Positions 6,951 to 11,305 of a stretch of 11,305 bases of DNA are shown in pieces; the first letter of the stretch is position 1, and each line of letters begins with the position of its first letter. The DNA is from Desulfobulbaceae bacterium UBA5123 (GTDB lineage: Bacteria > Desulfobacterota > Desulfobulbia > Desulfobulbales > UBA5123): contig DHYT01000051.1 of the NCBI GenBank assembly GCA_002415465.1, positions 2,924 to 14,228 on the forward strand, in the 5' to 3' direction. The notes below the pieces were generated by a model. It was given only the letters and a program-made list of their open reading frames with translations. It ran no database searches and was not told the origin of the DNA. Both the position numbers and the translations under genes were made by a program.

Positions 6951-8318
6951 ATGAAAAAAATTCTTTCCGCTGTGGCCGCTCTCGGCCTTGTCGCCGGTGT
7001 GGCCTCTGTTGCCTCCGCCGCTGATTTTTCTGTGACCGGCAAGTACATTGTCGAGGGTTACTACATCAGCAACGCTGGCGACAGCGGTGGTACAGACACC
7101 ACCCCTGTCGCAGCCAACGCAGAGGCCAATTCCGACGCCTTCTGGATGCACACCTTCCAGATGCTGCCGACCATGAAGGTCAACGACAACGTAACCGTAA
7201 AGTCCGACGTGCGTCTCTTCAAGGAGACCATGTGGGGTACCTCCAACACTGCCTTCGCAGCAACTGTCGCCAACCCCCCTGTCACCACTCAGGGTACCGT
7301 TGCTGGCGACGCTTCCCACGCCAACGGCGATAACCTTGATATCAACAAGCTCTATATGGAATATAATTCCCCCATCGGTATGATCACCGTCGGCCGCACC
7401 CCGGCCGGCGCTTGGGGTACCGCCTTCCTTGATTCCGCGACCGCCGCCAACCGCATCATGTGGCGTCCGTCCATGGTTTCCGCTCCTTGGGACCTGTTGC
7501 TCTACACCGAGAAGGTTACCGAGGGAACTGCTCGTACTGTTGCCACTGGTGACAAGGGTGACAGCAACACCTATTCCGCCAACGTTTGGTACAAGGCCGA
7601 CAACGCCAAGGCCGGATTCGCCATCGACCACAATGTCAATGGCAACCAGGATGGCGGTACCAAGACCCTTACCTCAGACATGTACAAGTTTGAGGGTATG
7701 TACAAGATGAACAACTACTCCATCGTTGGTGAGCTTGCGCATGTTACTGGCGACGAGACCGCAACCACCGATTGGGATGCATGGGGCGCGTTGGTACATG
7801 CAGCCGCTCAGTTCGATAACCTTGGACTGCATGCCGCCTATGTTTACGCTTCCGGCGATGACGCTGCATCAACCGACAACGAGGCCTTGATGGCCAAAAC
7901 CAAGAGCCTTGGTAAGGACTTCCAGCCGCTGTACATCTTCACCGGCGATACCATGGGTATCTTGAACCACGACGAGAAGAGCGGCTTGAGCGGTAGCCAA
8001 GCTGTAGGTGCAGCAGACTTCGGTGTAAAGTGTTACGCCCTGATGGCTGACTACAAGGTTTCCGATCGCTTGACCCTTCACGGCGCGGTAGCCGTTGGCT
8101 ATGCCGATGAAGCGCCTGCTGGCTGGGATGACGACTACGGTGTCGAGTACAACGTTGGCGCCGCTTACAAGCTGCTTGACAACCTCACCTATGAGGCACA
8201 CTTTGGCTACATGGCAGCCGGTGGTTTCTTCGAGGACATGAACGTCAATATGGGTACCGGTACCAAAGACGCCGAGAACATCACCCTGTTGAGCCACAGC
8301 CTGACCATGAATTTCTAA
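6951..8318 (+). CDS. Outer-membrane beta-barrel porin
   Basis: This 455-residue precursor has a classical signal peptide (1-23: MKK, Ala/Val-rich core, cleavage ASA|AD). The mature protein is rich in Gly, Asp, Asn and aromatic residues, shows alternating amphipathic strand patterns (for example LYMEYNSPIGMITVGRTPAG) and ends ...LTMNF, the C-terminal phenylalanine recognised by the BAM machinery. The LTLHGAVAVGYAD and YKLLDNLTYEAHFGYMAAGG strands resemble porins common in sulfate-reducing Desulfobacterota (recalled family likeness, not searched). It probably lets small solutes through the outer membrane; substrate preference is unknown. A single cysteine (in GVKCYA) is unusual for a periplasm-exposed barrel. 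Base use in this gene is less GC-rich than its neighbours, with consistent preference for AAG, GAG, AAC and GGT, suggesting strong expression. A strong RBS, own promoter and own terminator make it monocistronic. Confidence 0.88.
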   Translation: MKKILSAVAALGLVAGVASVASAADFSVTGKYIVEGYYISNAGDSGGTDTTPVAANAEANSDAFWMHTFQMLPTMKVNDNVTVKSDVRLFKETMWGTSNTAFAATVANPPVTTQGTVAGDASHANGDNLDINKLYMEYNSPIGMITVGRTPAGAWGTAFLDSATAANRIMWRPSMVSAPWDLLLYTEKVTEGTARTVATGDKGDSNTYSANVWYKADNAKAGFAIDHNVNGNQDGGTKTLTSDMYKFEGMYKMNNYSIVGELAHVTGDETATTDWDAWGALVHAAAQFDNLGLHAAYVYASGDDAASTDNEALMAKTKSLGKDFQPLYIFTGDTMGILNHDEKSGLSGSQAVGAADFGVKCYALMADYKVSDRLTLHGAVAVGYADEAPAGWDDDYGVEYNVGAAYKLLDNLTYEAHFGYMAAGGFFEDMNVNMGTGTKDAENITLLSHSLTMNF

Positions 8319-8363
8319 TCTGATCCGCCCGGATTGCATTAGTAATTCTAAGTTAAGACCATA

Positions 8364-8398
8364 AAAAAGCCCCACCGGTCAGTCCGGTGGGGCTTTTT
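8364..8398 (+). terminator. Strong intrinsic terminator of the porin gene
   Basis: A 15-bp perfect stem, AAAAAGCCCCACCGG (8364-8378) with CCGGTGGGGCTTTTT (8384-8398), surrounds a 5-nt loop. The A-tract and T-tract flank a GC core, so the element could also work in the minus direction for transcripts coming from the yrfG side. Confidence 0.95.
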
Positions 8399-8647
8399 CT
8401 GTTTTGATAGCCAAATCTACGCCTTCTCTTATAACTTTACCGCCTGTTTGCATGGGTGGTCACTGCCTGGGCGTCGATGCCGGCGCCGCAGTGAGCGGCC
8501 TTGTAATCCTCGTCGTTGGATGTATGCGCATGGTTGAGGCTTGTGTAGCGTTCATCTCAGTCTGATGCCCTTGGTGAGCAGGGATGCCGCGCTTGCGGCA
8601 ATCCCATGGCCAAGGACTCGCCGGGGTTATAGGTACACGATGGGCAT
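8399..8647. other. Gene-free island with two stable hairpins (possible small RNA)
   Basis: No convincing coding frame was found. Plus strand: TTGATA (8404-8409), 17 nt, TCTTAT (8427-8432) is a possible promoter. Hairpin 1: TCACTGC (8460-8466) with GCAGTGA (8488-8494), continued by GGCG (8470-8473) with CGCC (8484-8487) after a 3-nt bulge. Hairpin 2: CCTTGG (8569-8574) with CCAAGG (8610-8615), enclosing GGGATGCCGC (8581-8590) paired with GCGGCAATCCC (8595-8605), with one bulged base and a GCTT loop. Neither is followed by a T run, so they are not ordinary terminators. Read on the minus strand, hairpin 2 lies about 30 nt past the yrfG stop and may form its mRNA 3' end. A 37-codon hydrophobic frame (8452-8565) has no ribosome-binding site. 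Confidence 0.4.
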
Positions 8648-9346
8648 TTATGCTTGTTGCCGGGCTGGGACCAGTTCGTTGAAATAGACAATCGATGGAA
8701 ATCGCTTTGAGTAGAAGATCGGCAGTTTGCTGCTGGGGCGGGCGACATAGATAAGATGCTTGATGCCGTGCTTTTGCGCCGAGGCGAGGACCGCCTCGTT
8801 GTCGTCTGCGAGAAGCGTGTTCATGTCGTCGTACGGGATGATCTTTTTGAGTCGTTGCCAGAAACGCGGGTCTTCCTTGGCCAGGCCGACCTCCTCGGCG
8901 CAGACGATGCGGTCGAAATTTTCGCCGAGGGCCGTCTTGCGCATCTTGATCTCCAGGGTTTTGGAGTGGGCGTTGGTCACGATATACAGCCGCTTGCCGA
9001 TACCCCGGCAGTATTTAAGGTAATCAATCACGTAGGGGTGAATCCTGATCAGGGCCTCAACCCGGGATTTGAGGGCGGGGATATCGAGCCCGAGTTCATC
9101 CGACCAATAGTCGAGGTCGGTCCAGGAGAGGGTGCCCTGTTGTTGTTTGAACCGGGCCAGGAGTCTTTCTTGCGCCTCGGCGGTGTCCAGGTCGTGTTTG
9201 AGACCGAAATGTTCAGGGACGTACTGATGCCAGAAGTAATCATCGAAATGGCGATCGAGCAGGGTGCCGTCCATATCGAGCAGCACGGTGTCGATGGTCG
9301 ACCAGTCGACGACCGGGTTGATTTTTTCCATGACCTCTTTTTTCAC
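8648..9346 (-). CDS. yrfG: HAD-family 5'-nucleotidase, YrfG-like (GMP/IMP type)
   Basis: This 232-residue haloacid-dehalogenase-superfamily phosphatase has motif I DMDGTLLD (24-31; nucleophile D24, acid/base D26), motif II T124 in IVTNAHS, motif III K157 in GLAKEDPRFW and motif IV DD (181-182) in LLADDNEAVL. The stretch FDDYFWHQYVPE and LDYWSDELGLDI closely resembles E. coli YrfG, which hydrolyses GMP and IMP. Substrate here is inferred from that likeness. The start is a GTG at 9346 whose GTGA overlaps the TGA stop of the upstream ykgJ-like gene, so the two are probably translationally coupled. An ATG at 9331 (AGAGG closely upstream) is the alternative and would remove five residues. No clear intrinsic terminator follows, only a hairpin in the next 80 nt. 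Confidence 0.9.
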   Translation of the reverse strand: MKKEVMEKINPVVDWSTIDTVLLDMDGTLLDRHFDDYFWHQYVPEHFGLKHDLDTAEAQERLLARFKQQQGTLSWTDLDYWSDELGLDIPALKSRVEALIRIHPYVIDYLKYCRGIGKRLYIVTNAHSKTLEIKMRKTALGENFDRIVCAEEVGLAKEDPRFWQRLKKIIPYDDMNTLLADDNEAVLASAQKHGIKHLIYVARPSSKLPIFYSKRFPSIVYFNELVPARQQA

Positions 9347-10071
9347 CTCTGCAGCGCCGCCTCAATCCCTAAAATTGCCCGAATCGGCTGGCCGAAAACC
9401 TCCCCCTCCATAAAACGCTCCAGGATCGCCCGTACGGGCTTTTCCTCCTCCCTGCATACAATCAGGCCGGGGAGTGGCTTTGCGCGGCGTAGAGGCCCCT
9501 CTGCGTCATTTTTATTATGATGGGGCCCATCTTGTAGGTAACATGCCAAAATGTCGAGCATTTTTCCCCAGTGTTGACCCTGCGCGAGGTGTTCTATGAT
9601 TTGGGTGTAAACGGTATTGACGGTGATGACCAGCTGAGACGCCTCGGCGCTGCCGGTTGCGGCACAGTTGACAGTGGATACAAAGGCCCGGCAGCCAAAG
9701 GGCCGCACCGGGTAAATCGAACAGCTGTGTTCAGCGAGAAAGGGACAGGGGGTGTAGTCCCACTCCTCATGCACGGTCCCTGCCGGTTCCATTCCGAGCA
9801 GGCATGATTCGGCAAAGGCATTGGTGGTGAGCGCGGTGAATCGCGTTGCCTTTCTTTGTGCGAGGATTTTTGCAAGCTCCGGCAAGCGGTTTTGCGCGCG
9901 GAGATATTCAATGATGCCCTGACCCTCGAGACTGGTCATGGTGACGCTCTGGGTGCAGCAAGTGGAGCAGCCGTGTTTGCAGGCGAGCTTCATGCCGGCC
10001 GTCCATTCCTCGTGGAGATGGTATATCCTGGCGAGCAGTTCTTTCCGAACGGCGGCGGCGAGTTGTTGCAT
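9343..10071 (-). CDS. YkgJ-family cysteine-cluster protein
   Basis: This 242-residue cytoplasmic protein has the YkgJ (UPF0153) pattern: CKHGCSTCC (C31, C35, C38, C39) and CPFL...CSIYPVRPFGCR (C109, C117, C127). Together these provide enough ligands for an Fe-S or zinc centre. The RPFGCR motif is diagnostic. The family is widespread and its biochemical function is not established; some members are annotated as zinc/iron-chelating or Fe-S oxidoreductase-like. The C-terminal third (about 175-242) has few cysteines and may be a separate helical part. The ATG at 10071 is preceded by GGTGA 8 nt upstream. It is the first gene of a two-gene unit with the YrfG-like nucleotidase (4-base overlap), and the pairing hints at a link to nucleotide or cofactor metabolism (inference). 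Confidence 0.87.
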   Translation of the reverse strand: MQQLAAAVRKELLARIYHLHEEWTAGMKLACKHGCSTCCTQSVTMTSLEGQGIIEYLRAQNRLPELAKILAQRKATRFTALTTNAFAESCLLGMEPAGTVHEEWDYTPCPFLAEHSCSIYPVRPFGCRAFVSTVNCAATGSAEASQLVITVNTVYTQIIEHLAQGQHWGKMLDILACYLQDGPHHNKNDAEGPLRRAKPLPGLIVCREEEKPVRAILERFMEGEVFGQPIRAILGIEAALQR

Positions 10072-10090
10072 TGGCTATGTCACCGATGTT

Positions 10091-10119
10091 ACGATAGAAT
10101 ATTGCGTTGAGATTGTCAA
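10091..10119 (-). promoter_or_regulatory. Putative promoter of the ykgJ-yrfG unit, overlapping the pyrD stop
   Basis: Minus strand: perfect TTGACA (10119-10114), a 17-nt spacer and TATCGT (10096-10091, 4/6). The TGA inside the -35 hexamer is the pyrD stop codon (10118-10116). A start near 10084 would leave only about 13 nt before the ykgJ ATG. Confidence 0.6.
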
Positions 10120-11042
10120 ACCACCAGGCTGCCGATCAGTTCCCCAATCGACGTCAGCTGATTTTCCTTGAGGTATTGGGCGATCCCTCCCACGATTTCT
10201 TCGGTGACGCGAGGGTTGATGAAGTTGGCGGTTCCAATCTCGATTGCCGTCGCCCCGGCGATCAAAAACTCAAGGGCGTCTTCGGCGTTACTGATCCCGC
10301 CGATGCCGACCACCGGGATATTGACCGCCTTCGCCACCTGCCACGCCATTCGCAGGGCGACGGGCTTTACGGCCGGCCCTGAAAGTCCGCCGACCACGTT
10401 GGCGAGTTTCGGCCGACGTGTTTTGCTGTCGATGGCCATGCCGAGAAGGGTGTTGATCAGCGACACCGCGTCCGCGCCACCCGCTTCAACCGCCTTGGCT
10501 ATGGTCGCGATGTCGGTGACGTTGGGGGTGAGCTTGACGATAAGCGGCAGGTTGGTGGCCTTGCGAACCGCTGCGGTGACCTTTTCGGCCATCTGCGGGT
10601 CGGTGCCGAAGGCGACGCCGCCTTTCTTGACGTTGGGGCATGAGATATTGATTTCAAGGGCGCCAATGCCCGGCACGCCGTCAAGCCTTGCGGCCAGGGC
10701 CTGGTAGTCGTCGATGCTGTCGCCGAGAACATTAACCACCACCGTGGCCCTTGCCTTGACTAGATACGGGAGTTTTTCGGCAAGAAAACGTTCCGCCCCG
10801 ACATTTTCAAGACCGATGGCGTTGAGCATCCCACAGGGGGTTTCGACGATGCGCGGCGGCGGGTTGCCGGGGCGGGGTTTGAGCGATATCCCCTTCACCA
10901 CCACCGCCCCAAGGCGATGCAGGTTGACGTAGGACGCAAATTCCTCGCCGTAGCCGAAGGTTCCCGATGCCGTCATCACCGGTGTCTTGAGGGCAAGCCC
11001 TGCCAGGGAAACGGTCGTGTCGATCTTGGCCAACGTTTGCAC
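10116..11042 (-). CDS. pyrD: Dihydroorotate dehydrogenase B, catalytic subunit
   Basis: This 308-residue class 1B, FMN-containing enzyme oxidises dihydroorotate to orotate in pyrimidine synthesis. It passes electrons through PyrK to NAD+. Visible landmarks are TASGTFGYGEEF (24-35), the flavin-contacting lysine K50 in VVVKGIS, NAIGLEN (74-80), INISCPN (131-137) with C135 as the class 1B catalytic base, the VKLTPNV strand, and the C-terminal phosphate-binding GIGGI and EIGTANF motifs. The frame is open upstream to 11165, but that stretch overlaps the pyrK end in another frame. A GTG at 11042, 8 nt past the pyrK stop, is chosen. A TTG at 11033 (AAGAAGG 11 nt upstream) is the alternative and gives 305 residues; AAGAAGG is only 2 nt from the GTG. 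Length fits the family. The pyrK-pyrD order fits an operon entering from the right edge. Confidence 0.95.
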   Translation of the reverse strand: MQTLAKIDTTVSLAGLALKTPVMTASGTFGYGEEFASYVNLHRLGAVVVKGISLKPRPGNPPPRIVETPCGMLNAIGLENVGAERFLAEKLPYLVKARATVVVNVLGDSIDDYQALAARLDGVPGIGALEINISCPNVKKGGVAFGTDPQMAEKVTAAVRKATNLPLIVKLTPNVTDIATIAKAVEAGGADAVSLINTLLGMAIDSKTRRPKLANVVGGLSGPAVKPVALRMAWQVAKAVNIPVVGIGGISNAEDALEFLIAGATAIEIGTANFINPRVTEEIVGGIAQYLKENQLTSIGELIGSLVV

Positions 11043-11049
11043 CGCCTTC

Positions 11050-11305
11050 TTAGTCTCGAATTTCCTCCCAGCAGATATCCCCAGCCGAGAATACGGGGCC
11101 CTCTGTGCATACCTTTCGGTACCGGATCTGCCGCGGATCCTTCCCGTCCGAGAAAGGAATGACACAGCCCTGACAGACCCCGTATCCGCAGGCCATACGG
11201 GACTCCAGAGAGAAGTGCCCCTTGATTCCGAGTGCTTCCATCCGGAAGGCCACGGCCTTGAGCATGGCCTTGCTCTTGTTAACCGTTTCCTGAAATTCCG
11301 CTTCC
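11050..11305 (-). CDS. pyrK: Dihydroorotate dehydrogenase electron-transfer subunit, C-terminal part (truncated by window edge)
   Basis: The frame is open from the right edge to a TAA at 11052-11050 and gives the last 84 residues. PyrK carries FAD and a [2Fe-2S] cluster and links PyrD to NAD+. The cluster motif is clear: C39-x4-C44-x2-C47 ... C66 in RMACGYGVCQGC and RKVCTEGPVF (numbered from the first complete codon). The ending GPVFSAGDICWEE is also typical. In most PyrK proteins a CGP nucleotide-binding motif stands just before MLKAV; here the residues are VNKSKAMLKAV, so this part is divergent. An internal ATG at 11265 is not the true start, because the frame continues upstream and the FAD/NAD domain must lie outside the window. 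It lies 7 bp upstream of pyrD. Confidence 0.85.
   Translation of the reverse strand, partial: EAEFQETVNKSKAMLKAVAFRMEALGIKGHFSLESRMACGYGVCQGCVIPFSDGKDPRQIRYRKVCTEGPVFSAGDICWEEIRD

Noticed and set aside
8452..8565. 37-codon hydrophobic small frame on the plus strand
   Set aside because: No ribosome-binding site, and the interval is better explained by paired RNA stems. Coding status cannot be supported.
8557..8748. Minus-strand 63-codon frame with KCPSCTYNPGE, reminiscent of a rubredoxin knuckle
   Set aside because: Only one CxxC matches, the second metal-binding knuckle is absent, half the frame overlaps yrfG, and a stop follows. A decayed rubredoxin gene is possible but unsupported.
11043..11165. 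N-terminal extension of pyrD to 11165
   Set aside because: It overlaps the conserved pyrK C-terminus in another frame and would give an over-long Arg-rich leader foreign to the family.

Overview
The window reads as chromosomal core DNA from a Gram-negative, GC-rich, probably anaerobic bacterium. The best guess is Desulfobacterota (a Desulfobulbales-like sulfate or sulfur metaboliser). This is inferred from LPS-export genes next to rpoN, a large signal-peptide porin of the type common in that phylum, and the pyrK-pyrD arrangement. No rRNA, tRNA, CRISPR array, insertion sequence or phage gene was seen.

Layout, left to right. (1) Positions 1-204, minus strand: the first 68 codons of argB (acetylglutamate kinase), running off the left edge. 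A divergent intergenic region (205-419) holds promoter-like sequences in both directions. (2) Positions 420-4232, plus strand: lptA - lptB - rpoN - rapZ, the conserved LPS-transport / sigma-54 cluster. The hpf and ptsN genes usual in this neighbourhood are absent, and no lptC precedes lptA. (3) Positions 4237-4824, minus strand: a histidine-phosphatase gene meeting rapZ tail to tail with a 4-bp gap. (4) Positions 4950-6626, plus strand: a secreted protein joining a TolB/FlgO-like N-terminal domain to a C-terminal region with four VCBS/FG-GAP calcium-loop motifs and a degenerate fifth. (5) Positions 6627-6950: a long regulatory leader with a perfect TTGACA box and two inverted repeats, followed by a porin gene (6951-8318) and a textbook intrinsic terminator (8364-8398). 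(6) Positions 8399-8647: about 250 bp without a convincing gene but with two stable predicted hairpins. (7) Positions 8648-10071, minus strand: a two-gene unit, a YkgJ-type cysteine-cluster protein followed by a YrfG-type HAD nucleotidase, translationally coupled through a GTGA overlap. Its promoter overlaps the end of pyrD. (8) Positions 10116-11305, minus strand: pyrD (class 1B dihydroorotate dehydrogenase, catalytic subunit) preceded by the 3' part of pyrK (its Fe-S electron-transfer subunit), running off the right edge.

Functionally, lptA/lptB and the porin build or populate the outer membrane, rpoN and rapZ are regulators, and argB, pyrK/pyrD and the nucleotidase belong to arginine and nucleotide metabolism. 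I see no clear novel defence or mobile system. The least explained items are the TolB-like/VCBS protein, the structured gene-free island at 8399-8647, the long porin leader, and the almost leaderless ykgJ-yrfG transcript predicted from a promoter embedded in the pyrD stop codon.
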